64,000 nucleotides of DNA from [Mycobacterium] nativiensis. Its GTDB lineage: Bacteria > Actinomycetota > Actinomycetes > Mycobacteriales > Mycobacteriaceae. The notes beneath the pieces were generated by a model that saw only the letters and a program-made list of their open reading frames with translations, did no database searches and had not been told where the DNA came from. Positions 1 to 8,836 of this stretch are shown one piece after another. The position numbers were made by a program, and so were the translations under genes. The number at the start of each line of letters is the position of its first letter. Positions within the stretch are counted from its first letter, which is position 1. The stretch spans positions 1,519,119 to 1,583,118 of the forward strand of contig NZ_CP083986.1 of NCBI RefSeq assembly GCF_020172685.1. Reading direction: 5' to 3'.

Positions 1-302
1 ACAGCCGGGGCCGCCGGATCCGAGCCCTGGCCCAGCGGATGCGGGTGTCGCCGGGGATGATGTCCGCCCACATCCGGCGGATGGAGGCCCGCGGGTTGGT
101 CGACCGCAGCCCCAATCGGGCTGACCCGCGGGGCTTTCTGCCCACGGTGACCGGTGAGGGCCACGCACGCCTGTACGCGGTGTTGGAGACCTATGCGCAG
201 GGTGTGCGCGCTCACTACCTCGACCAACTGCAGCGCGAGCAAATGATGAGCCTGGTCGACAGCTGCCGGCGGATCAACGATTCGCTCGCCGCTCAGGGGT
301 GA
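1..302 (+). CDS. MarR-family transcriptional regulator, 5'-truncated by window edge
   Basis: The reading frame is open from the first bases of the window, so only the C-terminal part of the protein is seen. It carries the recognition half of a MarR winged helix (MMSAHIRRMEARGLVDRS), the wing (ADPRGFLPTVTGEG) and a C-terminal dimerisation helix ending SCRRINDSL. The ATG at 39 lies inside the DNA-binding domain and is not the true start. The C-terminal pattern TYAxxVRxxYL followed by CRRI recurs in the two MarR proteins at 642 and 8345, so the three are probably paralogues. The ligand and target are not visible. Confidence 0.8.
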   Translation, partial: SRGRRIRALAQRMRVSPGMMSAHIRRMEARGLVDRSPNRADPRGFLPTVTGEGHARLYAVLETYAQGVRAHYLDQLQREQMMSLVDSCRRINDSLAAQG

Positions 303-641
303 TCGACGCCCGTCAGTACCTCTTAGCGGCGGCGTCCCGACTGCTGTACGGCGGTGGGGTGGGCCGGTTTTCGGCATGACGAGCCTTTGCCACGCGATGT
401 TTGCAAGGTGCTCCGCTGACCCTGCAACAAATCATTACTCCATGTTGCGTTAGTAGGATATGCAGCAAAGTTCAAGATTGGGTCTTTACCTGCGATGAGC
501 TGAGGTTTAGTCTATTCCGAACGGGGTGTGGCTATTCACAACATATGCTGGAACACGTTTCAGAATTCTACTGACGAGTAGTTTTCACCTTGAAGTAGAT
601 AGTTCAATTCGGCTGTTTTCTGGCCGGGATCGAAGTGCCGT
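303..641. other. Intergenic region between two MarR genes
   Basis: No convincing coding frame is seen. The stretch from about 420 to 610 is noticeably richer in A and T than its flanks, which would suit a promoter and operator region for the regulator starting at 642. I could not assign a clear -35/-10 pair or an inverted-repeat operator. Confidence 0.4.
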
Positions 642-1283
642 ATGACCAGCGTGTTATCGCCAGCGAAACATAGCCGACCATCGTTGTGGGCCGACGGATC
701 CGCCCCGACCCGGGAGTTTGCCGAAGTTTCTTCGCCGATCCGGCGATGTCGTTGGATACCGTCGCCCGCCGTGGACGACGACGCTGCCGAGACGCCGGCG
801 CATCACCTGCCCGGTCTCGACGAGATCGAGCAGCGGTGCTGGCACGCGTTTCTGGAGTCGTCCACTCTGCTTCTCGCGATGGTGAATCGGCGACTGCTCA
901 TTCATCACGGCCTGCATCTGTTCGATTTCCTGGTGCTCGATGCGCTGGCACGCTCGGCCGACGGCTCGGTGCGGATGGGCGATCTGGCCCACACCGTGGT
1001 GCTGTCGCCGAGTCGGCTGACGGAGTTGATGCGGCGGTTGGAGGCGCAGGGTTGGGTCAGCCGCAATCGCAGCCGCACCGACGGCCGCGGGGTGATCGCC
1101 AGCATCACTCGCGAAGGCCGGGCGTTGGTGCGCCCGGCGGCGCGCACCTATGCCGAGGCGGTTCGTGTCTACTACCTCATTCAGGTCTCGCGCCCGCAGG
1201 TGATCGCGTTGGGCGACACGTGCCGGCGCATCAGTGTTCCGTTGAAGGCCTCGGCGAAATCCAAGCGCCGCAAGGGCGGATAG
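642..1283 (+). CDS. MarR-family transcriptional regulator
   Basis: This 213-residue protein is a winged-helix regulator of the MarR type. Helix alpha-1 begins near residue 57 (LPGLDEIEQRCW). The recognition helix is around SPSRLTELMRRLEAQGW, the wing is RTDGRGVIASITREG, and the C-terminal helix ends DTCRRISVPL. The tail KSKRRKGG is strongly basic. The first 50 or so residues have no MarR counterpart, so translation may instead start at the in-frame GTG at 771; the ATG at 642 has no strong ribosome-binding site. It is a paralogue of the partial gene at 1 and the gene at 8345. The effector and regulon are unknown; the nearby secreted-protein genes are possible targets. Confidence 0.85.
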   Translation: MTSVLSPAKHSRPSLWADGSAPTREFAEVSSPIRRCRWIPSPAVDDDAAETPAHHLPGLDEIEQRCWHAFLESSTLLLAMVNRRLLIHHGLHLFDFLVLDALARSADGSVRMGDLAHTVVLSPSRLTELMRRLEAQGWVSRNRSRTDGRGVIASITREGRALVRPAARTYAEAVRVYYLIQVSRPQVIALGDTCRRISVPLKASAKSKRRKGG

Positions 1284-2104
1284 CGATCCGGGTTCGCGCG
1301 GCCGCATCGCAGCGGACATGCCATCAGGAGCCATTACGTAAATCGTCAGGAATCGACAAGGTATTGGCGGCGGATGGTCGCGGTATCGGAGTAGTCCCTG
1401 GCCTGCGGCGGGCTGCGCTTTGTCGCCGGAATTGTTTCAATGCGAAAATATCGACGAACGATTTATGGTTTGCCTGTGCATACACTCCGTGTCCGACGTC
1501 AGGGTTGTGAAGCGGTCGGGTGTCCGAACGGTTCACTCGCAGTCAAGATGGCGTAAAAACGCACGTCAGCGACGAAATAACGCGTCGACTGGGAGCGTAA
1601 ACCGACCCGTGCGGCATCCCGAAATGTTACCCGTTGGTAATTTCATATTGAAGAACCAGGGGCGTCGCTTAAGTTTGCTGGGATAGGTACGTCGCGAGGG
1701 TAACCAGCCTCTTTGTGTCGTTATCGGATTGCAGAAACGGGAACCGCGACTTCCAATTTAAAAAAGTCACTCAAGCCTGGGTGTGACTTAGTTGATGTTC
1801 AGGTAAATTTTCGTTCGTTCTCGCCCGAACGTTTATCGCGGCGGCGGCGAACCGCCCGGCAACAGGCCGGGGCTCAGCGCGACTCGAGGACAACGACGTC
1901 CCGGGTTATCCACCCGCACTTCACTTTTGGCTCACGCACCTGCCCGTTGGAAGGGACACCTAGATGGCTCGTCAGCATCGCATCACCTGGAATCGGCGCT
2001 CGCGCAACGCCGGCGCGCTCCCTTGGGGGTGTGTCAATCCAGCGCTCCGGACGAAAGCCGAAGGTGAGCGCCCAGATTCAGGTGCCCAGACAAAGGAGGC
2101 GGCC
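1284..2104. other. Long intergenic region upstream of secreted-protein gene
   Basis: No credible gene is seen. The stretch around 1420-1830 is A/T-richer than the genes on either side. The only clear signal is a strong ribosome-binding site (AAAGGAGG, 2092-2099) just ahead of the GTG at 2105. An in-frame extension upstream to 1964 exists, but it encodes a basic, non-hydrophobic stretch that would bury the signal sequence, so I treat it as untranslated. Confidence 0.5.
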
Positions 2105-3301
2105 GTGCGCCACACCCTTCGCCCGTATGCCACCGCCGGGATCATGATCGTGGGCGCCGGCCTGATCGCCGTCACTCCGATCGCGGCACCGCTGCCCGAT
2201 ATCCAGGTGCGCGACGTGGCACTTACCGCTGGCGGCACTCTGCCCGATCTCGCCGCGCCGTGGATCGACCAGTTCAACATCGCGTCCCAGAACGCATCAA
2301 CGCTGGCCGGCAACTTCTTCCTGGCCCCCGGCGTGGGGTTCCAGCAGGCTTTGGTCAACCAGTCCAACCTGTGGAACGAGTTTTTCCATGACCCCACCAG
2401 CAGCACCTTGGCCGCGGTGATGCAACAGTTCCAGAGGAACCTGGACACCGTGTTGAGCGGCATCGGGTTGCAAGGCACGAGTATCGGGGCGTTCACCGAG
2501 ACCGGCGGGTGGTCGCGGGGCAGCATCGGGTCGATGGTGCTGCAACACACCATGATCGGGAACCACGCTCTGATGTTCGGGGAGGCTCCGGGTTACGTAC
2601 CGGCCGCTGAGCAGTCGATGGTTGCGCCGATCATCAACTTCCTGGGCTCCCCAGAGAGCGCCATCATGATGGGTGCGCTGGGCCCGATGATCGCGCCGTG
2701 GGTGGCACTGTCCAACAGCATCACCGACGGCGACGACTGGAACACCACACTGGCGAACATGGTGGGGGCCTACTTCAACGGTGCCGACCTCAACCTCGAT
2801 TCGCTGCTTCCGACGATCAACAGTCTGATCGGCTCGGAATTTCCGCCGGGCATGACCATGTCCGAGCTTGATATCGCCTTTGGTGGGTTGCTCAGCACGG
2901 GCAGCGTCCAGGTGGCCAATTACGTATCGGGCGGCACGACAGTTCCCGCAGTGGGCGGTTCGATCTTCAACAGCGTCGGCCTACAGTTCACCGGCGTCCC
3001 GAGCATCAATACCCTGGCCCTCGACAGTGAGCCGATCGGCCCCATCGCGGCGTGGGAGACGTTGTCTCAGACCATTAGTGGGCTGCTGGGTTCGGGGTGG
3101 TCCGATGCATCTGCGCAGGTTGGTTCGGGGCTATTTGGAAGCCCCCCCATCTCGCTTGATGTGACGGCGCCAGGGGTGGGGATCGACTTTCCAACCCTGC
3201 TCGGTGACCTGTTCGGTTCGGGCTCCAGCTCCGCGGATACTGCGGCTGCTTCGGCTACGGATCTGTCGACCCTGGTTCAAGACGCTCCCTCCTGGTTCTG
3301 A
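2105..3301 (+). CDS. Secreted or membrane-anchored mycobacterial protein of unknown function
   Basis: I place the start at GTG 2105 because AAAGGAGG ends five bases upstream and because the protein then opens with a basic segment and a hydrophobic signal sequence (RPYATAGIMIVGAGLIAVTP). This gives 398 residues. Proteins with this RPYATAG leader followed by PLPDIQVRDVALTAG are recalled as a mycobacteria-specific family, often near PE/PPE or PGRS genes, with no known function. The body has no enzymatic motif I recognise; it is rich in Asn, Gly and Ser and ends in a short low-complexity SSSADTAAASATDL tail. It lies 72 bases ahead of the PGRS gene and may be co-transcribed with it. Confidence 0.75.
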   Translation: MRHTLRPYATAGIMIVGAGLIAVTPIAAPLPDIQVRDVALTAGGTLPDLAAPWIDQFNIASQNASTLAGNFFLAPGVGFQQALVNQSNLWNEFFHDPTSSTLAAVMQQFQRNLDTVLSGIGLQGTSIGAFTETGGWSRGSIGSMVLQHTMIGNHALMFGEAPGYVPAAEQSMVAPIINFLGSPESAIMMGALGPMIAPWVALSNSITDGDDWNTTLANMVGAYFNGADLNLDSLLPTINSLIGSEFPPGMTMSELDIAFGGLLSTGSVQVANYVSGGTTVPAVGGSIFNSVGLQFTGVPSINTLALDSEPIGPIAAWETLSQTISGLLGSGWSDASAQVGSGLFGSPPISLDVTAPGVGIDFPTLLGDLFGSGSSSADTAAASATDLSTLVQDAPSWF

Positions 3302-3373
3302 TTTCCCTCGTGTTCACCAGACTTCTCTCCCAACTTTTTTGAGTTCTTGTCTTTAAGGAAGGTGTTTTCCACG

Positions 3374-6217
3374 ATGAATAGTCACGGCAGCAGCCACACC
3401 GAGACCTACCCGTGCCGCAAGCAGGTGCTCTCAGCCATCAGTGCGGTTGGCGCGTTCCTCGCATTCGGCACGTCCCCGTTGGTCGGTTCCCCGACAGCCA
3501 AGGCCGATGAGCTTGACCTGATCTTGGAGCCGATGATCGATTCGCTGTCCAGCATCGACCCCACGCTGGGTGCCGAAGTAACGGCGTGGTTGACGGCTTT
3601 CGATCCGTCGTTCGGTGTTGGCGCGGCGTCCCTGACTTCGTTGCCGGACCCCGCCGCGGACGCCTCGACCTTCGACATGGCGCAATTCGTCGATCAGTGG
3701 ATCTATCTTCCGATGCACACCGCGATGGAGGCCTGGATCAACAGTCCGTTCGGTACGCAGCTCGACAACGCCATCAACCAGTGGTCGGGGGCACTCTTGA
3801 TCGGTAACGGCACGGCCGGAACCGCTGAGGACCCCAATGGCACCGACGGCGGATTGTGGTTCGGCGACGGCGGGGCGGGCTACAACGCCAGCGCCGATCC
3901 CGGTGTGGCCGGCGGCAACGGTGGCGCGGCTGGCCTGTTCGGCAATGGCGGGGCGGGAGGCGACGGCGGTGTCGGGACTTCCACGTTCGCTCCGGCCGCA
4001 GGCAACGGCGGTACCGGCGGCACCTTCATGGGCGATGGTGGCGACGGCGGCGCCGGCGGGCTCGCCGCCCACGCCGGTGCGGCGAGGGCCGGCGCAGGTG
4101 GTGCCGGCGGTGACGCGGCGGGCTGGCTATTCGGCAACGGCGGAGAGGGTGGTACCGGCGGTAACGGCATCGCCGGCGCCGACGGCACCTACGCCGACGG
4201 TGGTAACGGCACGGGCGGTTCGGGCAGTCAGGGTGCCATCGGCGGAGCCGGGGGCCGGAGCGGATTCTTCATCGGCGACGGCGGCAACGGCGGCAGTGGT
4301 GGTTTGGGGGGTGCGGGCGGAAATGGCGCGAACGGTGTGAGCGACGGCATCGCCGCTCACCTCAACGGCGGTACGGGTGGAAATGCGGGGCCAAGTGCTG
4401 CTGGCGGCATTGGCGGTATCGCTGCAGGTGGGCCTGCGGGCTCCAACTACTTCAACTTCGGGAACAAGGCTGGGCAGGCCGGTGAGCCTAATGGGACGGG
4501 CTCCGCGGGCGGTAACGGTGGCAACGGCTACCAAGTCGATGGTGTCTACCAGGGCAACGGCGGCAACGGTGGGAATGGTGGTTTCGGTGCAAATGGCGGT
4601 ACTGGCGGTAATGGCGGCGACGGGCTGAGCGGCGGTAATGGCGGCCGCGGTTCTAATGCGATGGGCGTTGGTGGCGCCGGCGGTAGCGGTGGGCAAGGCG
4701 GCGACGCAACCGCTGGTAAGGCCGGCAGTGGTGGGGCAGGTGGTACGGGAGGTAACAGCACTACCGGGGCTGGAGGTGCCGGCGGCGCCGGCGGTAACGG
4801 CGGTAGTGGCGCCACCTCAAACAGTGCTGTTGAAACCAACGGCGGCGACGGTGGTGCCGGCGGCACAGGCGGCAATGGAGGGACCGGCGGTGCTGGCGGT
4901 GTAGCCGGGCAGGGCGGCACGGGCACGTTCACCGGCGGTAACGGCGGCATCGGCGGCCGGGGTGGCGCCAGCAGCACCGGGACCACCGGTGTCGCCGGCG
5001 GCGACGGCGCTGCCGGCGGGGTTAGCACCGGCTGGAACGACAACGGCACCGTCTTCAGCATCGGAGGCAACGGCGGAGGTGGTGGCGCAGGCGGCAGCGC
5101 TTTGGCGGCGGGCTCCACTGCCGGTGCCGGTGGGAATGGCGGTGCCGGCGCGGCCGGCGCTACCGGCGCTGGCGTCATCAGCGTCGGCGGCAACGGCGGT
5201 GACGGCGGTGCCGGCGGTCGCAATGGGAGCCCGTTGTTTGGAACCGGCGCGGGTACCGGTGGCGTCGGCGGAGCCGGCGGCGCCGGTGGTGCCGGCACCG
5301 CCTCCGGTGGTAACGGTGGTGCCGGTGGCGCCGGCGGCAACAGTGGCTTCGCTACTGTCACCGCCGGCGTTGACGGTGGTGCTGGCGGTGCTGGCGGCGC
5401 CAGCGGGGGCACCGCGGTCCCCACCAACAACCTGGGCATCGGTACCGCCCACGCTGGAAACGGCGGTAACGGCGGCGCCGGCTCCTATGGCGACAGGGGT
5501 GCCACCGGCAGTGGTGGTGCTGGCGGAAATGGCGGTACCGCGGCGGGCAACGTCGATGGCGGCACTGGCGGGAACGGCGGCGCCGCTTCCGGTTTCGCCG
5601 GTTCCTATTGGAGTAAGGGCGGGAGCGGCGCCGTGGGCGGCGGCGGCCAGGGCGGTACCGGCGGCGCGGCTACGGGTACCGGCAACGGCGGCGCTGGCGG
5701 TAACGGCGGAACCGGCGGTTACGGTCAGACCGGTGCCACCGGCAGCAGCTCCCCGGGCGCGGCCGGCGGCGCCGGCGGTACCGGCACCACCGGCGGCGTC
5801 GGCGGCGCCGGGGGTGCCGGGGGCACGGCGGTCACCGGCGCCGGCGGCAATGGCGGAAGCGGTGGCACTGGTGGCGTCGGCGGTACTGGCGGGCGAGGCG
5901 GTGCCGGTCAGGTGGACAGTGCCGGCAATGGCTTAGCAGGTGGGAACGGTGGGACTGGCGATACCGGCGGTGCGGGCGGCGCGGCAGGCGCTGGCGGCGT
6001 GAGCACCCACGGCACCAACGGTTCCCAGGGAGTCGGTGGTGATGGTGGCGCCGGCGGCACCGGCGGTGCCGGTGGCAACAGTGGCACGCCCACCGGAACC
6101 GGGACAGCCGGAACGCCCGGCACCGGTGGAGCGGGCGGCGCCGGCGGCAGCGGTACCGCACCTGGTGGCCAGACCGGTGCAGCGGGACAAACGGGTGCCA
6201 ACGGCCAGCCTGGCTAA
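3374..6217 (+). CDS. PGRS-repeat protein with a signal peptide instead of a PE domain
   Basis: The start is ATG 3374, preceded at nine bases by AAGGAAGGTG; the in-frame TTG at 3347 is less likely. The 947-residue product has a basic N-terminus, a hydrophobic signal segment (SAISAVGAFLAFGTSPLVG) with a probable cleavage after AKA, and a globular region of about 120 residues. From about residue 145 to the end it is almost entirely Gly-Gly-Asn/Ala/Thr triplets (GGxGGxGG), the PGRS pattern. The usual PE N-terminal domain is absent, so export is probably through Sec or an N-terminal anchor, not as a PE substrate. The repeat-rich DNA is prone to slippage and assembly error. The small gene at 10072 resembles its N-terminal region. 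Confidence 0.85.
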   Translation: MNSHGSSHTETYPCRKQVLSAISAVGAFLAFGTSPLVGSPTAKADELDLILEPMIDSLSSIDPTLGAEVTAWLTAFDPSFGVGAASLTSLPDPAADASTFDMAQFVDQWIYLPMHTAMEAWINSPFGTQLDNAINQWSGALLIGNGTAGTAEDPNGTDGGLWFGDGGAGYNASADPGVAGGNGGAAGLFGNGGAGGDGGVGTSTFAPAAGNGGTGGTFMGDGGDGGAGGLAAHAGAARAGAGGAGGDAAGWLFGNGGEGGTGGNGIAGADGTYADGGNGTGGSGSQGAIGGAGGRSGFFIGDGGNGGSGGLGGAGGNGANGVSDGIAAHLNGGTGGNAGPSAAGGIGGIAAGGPAGSNYFNFGNKAGQAGEPNGTGSAGGNGGNGYQVDGVYQGNGGNGGNGGFGANGGTGGNGGDGLSGGNGGRGSNAMGVGGAGGSGGQGGDATAGKAGSGGAGGTGGNSTTGAGGAGGAGGNGGSGATSNSAVETNGGDGGAGGTGGNGGTGGAGGVAGQGGTGTFTGGNGGIGGRGGASSTGTTGVAGGDGAAGGVSTGWNDNGTVFSIGGNGGGGGAGGSALAAGSTAGAGGNGGAGAAGATGAGVISVGGNGGDGGAGGRNGSPLFGTGAGTGGVGGAGGAGGAGTASGGNGGAGGAGGNSGFATVTAGVDGGAGGAGGASGGTAVPTNNLGIGTAHAGNGGNGGAGSYGDRGATGSGGAGGNGGTAAGNVDGGTGGNGGAASGFAGSYWSKGGSGAVGGGGQGGTGGAATGTGNGGAGGNGGTGGYGQTGATGSSSPGAAGGAGGTGTTGGVGGAGGAGGTAVTGAGGNGGSGGTGGVGGTGGRGGAGQVDSAGNGLAGGNGGTGDTGGAGGAAGAGGVSTHGTNGSQGVGGDGGAGGTGGAGGNSGTPTGTGTAGTPGTGGAGGAGGSGTAPGGQTGAAGQTGANGQPG

Positions 6218-6473
6218 ATCAGCTAGGTGCTGACCGGTCACCTCAGACCCCGCCGGTCGTCGGGTCCACGACGGACTTGACGGCCGGCGGTCAGGTGGCA
6301 GAGGCGGCGCCGCAAATGGCCGGGGACAGCGGCGTCCCAACCCGGCTTTCTGCTCAACACATTTGACCCGAGCGTGGGCCGCAGAAAGGGACGCCGATGG
6401 CATCTCCACTTGTGGTCGCCCGGAAGTGGCTGTCGACCGCGGCCCGCGGGTGTGAGAGCTGTTAGGCCGCGAA

Positions 6474-8297
6474 ATGTCAGCGCAGCCAACAACAACCGCC
6501 GACACCCTTGTGGACCTGCTGCGTCAGCAGTGCAGCCGGTACGGGGGCAAGGTGGCGTTCACCTTCTCCGAGAACGGTGACGGCGTTGGGGGCACGCAGC
6601 TGACCTATCGCGAACTCGACGTCCGAGCGCGAGCCATCGCGGCGAATCTGCAGTGGCAGGGCGCAACTGGTGAACGGGTCTTGGTGTTCTGCCGGCCGGG
6701 GTTGGATGCGATCGTCGCCATCCTCGGCTGCATCTATGCGGGGGCGGTCGCGGTTCCGGTGAACGAATGGGTGGCACCGCGATTGTCGTCGGTGGCGCCC
6801 AACAGCCGGGCGCGTTTTGCGCTGGCTTCTCCGGAGATGCCGACCGTCATCAAAACTGCGGTGGACGTGCAGATCGCGTGGACCGACGGACGGCCCCTGT
6901 GGTGGTCGGGCACCGATGTGGCCGCCACCGACGCCCGGGCGTGGACGGACCCGCAGGTCGACGCGGACGCTACCGCGATGCTGCTCTACACGTCGGCGTC
7001 GGCCGGCTCAGCCAAAGGCGTGATGCTCAGTCACGACAACGTCATCCGCAACCTGGCGGCGATGCATCAGGCCTGGCCCGGGGACAGCCATGAGACCGCG
7101 GTGTATTGGCTACCGCCGCACCGCAATATGGGGTTGATCGGCGCTGTGCTGCAGATGCTCCACACCGGGTGCAGCACGGTGTTGATGTCGCCGAGTGCGT
7201 TTATGCAGCGGCCGATGCGGTGGCTGGAGGCGATCTCGGCGAATCGCGGCACCGTGACCGCCGCCCCGGATTTCGCCTACCGGTTGTGCGTCGAGCGCAG
7301 TACCCCGGCCGAGCGGGCAGGCCTGGACCTGTCGAGTCTGTCCACGGCGGTCAACGGTGGCGACCGGGTGCGGGAGTCGACGATGCGGGCATTCAGTGAA
7401 GCGTTCGCACCGGCGGGATTCCGGCCGCGCGCCTTCGTCCCGGTCTATGGATTGACCGAGGCCACCCTGCTGGTTTCGGGTGGTTCGGACTCCCGCGATC
7501 CGGTGGTGCGGCACGTTGATCGTGGCTGGTTGCGGGCCGAGCGCGTCGTCGAGGCCAGCCCGGGAGACTGCGGTGCGATGTCGGTGGTGGGGTGCGGCCG
7601 GCCACGTCAGCCGATCCTCATTGTCGACCCGGATACCCGGCGGGTGCGTGACCGTGATGAACTCGGAGAGGTCTGGGTGTCCGGTGCCGGTGTGGGGCAG
7701 GGCTATTGGGACCTGGAGGATGAGACCAGGCAGACGTTCCATGCAACGGTCGCCGGCTGCGGCGAGGTGCCGTTTCTGCGGACCGGGGATTTGGGCTTTA
7801 TGCGCGACGGCGAACTGTTCGTCACCGGGCGCTGCCATGATCTGCTCGTTGTCGGTGGTGTTGAATACTACCCGAGCGACCTCGAGGTGACCGTGCAGCA
7901 TTGTCATCCGGATTTCCTTGCGGGGCGAACCGCGGTGTTCTCGGTTGCGCCCGAATCCGGCGGCGCCGAACACATTGTGGTGGTGCAGGAGATCGACCGT
8001 GATGTTCATGAAGACGAATTCGTCGACATGGTGTCGGCAATCCAGGGTGGGCTGGCCGCGCGCCACGGCATCCAGGCCGATGCGGTACTCCTGGTGGAGC
8101 CGTGGTGTATTCCCACCACGCCGGGCGGGAAGGTGCTGCGCGACCAGTGCCGCTACGAATTCGTCTACCACATCTTGCAGCCCCTGGCGCAGTGGCACGT
8201 ACCGTCGCCGCCGGCTGTTGTTGACCGCCGTCAAGGTGCGGCGGTCGTCGACTTCGTTGGGGCGGCACTGGTTCGGCGGGCATTTCGTCCGGGCTGA
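6474..8297 (+). CDS. Fatty-acyl-AMP ligase (FadD/FAAL type)
   Basis: This 607-residue protein belongs to the adenylate-forming enzymes and most resembles long-chain fatty-acyl-AMP ligases, which load fatty acids as adenylates onto acyl-carrier domains of polyketide synthases. Visible motifs are the P-loop YTSASAGSAKGVMLSH, the A5 motif YGLTEATLLVSGG, the A7 motif RTGDLGFMRDGELFVTGR, the hinge (VGGVEYYPSDLE) and the C-terminal lysine loop TTPGGKVLRDQ. The P-loop departs from the common YTSGSTGxPKG by Ala substitutions. No polyketide synthase, peptide synthetase or carrier protein is adjacent, so the acceptor must lie elsewhere. A MarR gene converges on it 47 bases downstream. No strong ribosome-binding site decides the ATG. 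Confidence 0.85.
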   Translation: MSAQPTTTADTLVDLLRQQCSRYGGKVAFTFSENGDGVGGTQLTYRELDVRARAIAANLQWQGATGERVLVFCRPGLDAIVAILGCIYAGAVAVPVNEWVAPRLSSVAPNSRARFALASPEMPTVIKTAVDVQIAWTDGRPLWWSGTDVAATDARAWTDPQVDADATAMLLYTSASAGSAKGVMLSHDNVIRNLAAMHQAWPGDSHETAVYWLPPHRNMGLIGAVLQMLHTGCSTVLMSPSAFMQRPMRWLEAISANRGTVTAAPDFAYRLCVERSTPAERAGLDLSSLSTAVNGGDRVRESTMRAFSEAFAPAGFRPRAFVPVYGLTEATLLVSGGSDSRDPVVRHVDRGWLRAERVVEASPGDCGAMSVVGCGRPRQPILIVDPDTRRVRDRDELGEVWVSGAGVGQGYWDLEDETRQTFHATVAGCGEVPFLRTGDLGFMRDGELFVTGRCHDLLVVGGVEYYPSDLEVTVQHCHPDFLAGRTAVFSVAPESGGAEHIVVVQEIDRDVHEDEFVDMVSAIQGGLAARHGIQADAVLLVEPWCIPTTPGGKVLRDQCRYEFVYHILQPLAQWHVPSPPAVVDRRQGAAVVDFVGAALVRRAFRPG

Positions 8298-8344
8298 CTC
8301 GGATGAGTCTGGGTGGCATTCCCGTGACGGAAGCCGAAGCCGTC

Positions 8345-8836
8345 TTATGACTGGATCTGCTTGAGGCCGTCGCCGATCTGGCGGCAGCTCGTGGCCATGG
8401 CTGCGATCTGCGGGCGGGTCAAGGGACCGAGGAAGTGTGTCCGGACTTCGTTGGCGTAGGTCGTCATTGCCTCTTCGGTCAGCGTGCGCCCCGCCTCGGT
8501 GATGGTGACTATGACGCGGCGGCGGTCGTGAGGGCTGATCGCCCGCTCTACCAGGCCTTGACCCTCCAGGCGACGGACCTGACGGGTGAGGCGACTCGGC
8601 AGCGAACGCAACGCCTCGGCCAGGGCACTCATCTGGGCGCTGCCGTCCGGTGATTTGTCGAGGAGGTCCAGCAGATGCACGTCGGAAAGCGACAACTTGT
8701 GCGTGTCGGTCAGTTGGCGATTGAGAACCGATGTCATGCGTAGGACCGTCGCCAAGTAGTTCTCCCAGGACTTGTGTTCGGCGAAAGTCAGTTGTGGTGT
8801 TCCCCCAGCGGTTCGGCCAGGAACGAAGCCGTTCAT
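8345..8836 (-). CDS. MarR-family transcriptional regulator
   Basis: A full-length MarR protein of 163 residues. The winged helix includes SLPSRLTRQVRRLEGQGLVE and the wing SPHDRRRVIVTITEAG; the C-terminal dimerisation helix is TTYANEVRTHFLGPL followed by SCRQIGDGL. It is encoded convergently to the acyl-AMP ligase and shares the C-terminal signature of the two MarR proteins at the left of the window. MarR proteins often sense phenolic or lipophilic compounds and repress neighbouring genes; a link to the ligase is only inferred from position. Confidence 0.85.
   Translation of the reverse strand: MNGFVPGRTAGGTPQLTFAEHKSWENYLATVLRMTSVLNRQLTDTHKLSLSDVHLLDLLDKSPDGSAQMSALAEALRSLPSRLTRQVRRLEGQGLVERAISPHDRRRVIVTITEAGRTLTEEAMTTYANEVRTHFLGPLTRPQIAAMATSCRQIGDGLKQIQS

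Noticed and set aside
4546..5439. A Pro-rich 297-codon frame on the minus strand of the PGRS gene.
   Set aside because: Reverse reading of GGC/GGT-rich repeats always gives Pro-rich frames; no start signal or family supports it.
3800..6210. Short repeats that could be mistaken for a CRISPR array or tandem repeat locus.
   Set aside because: They are the in-frame Gly-Gly-x codon pattern of a PGRS protein, with no constant repeat-spacer structure and no cas genes.
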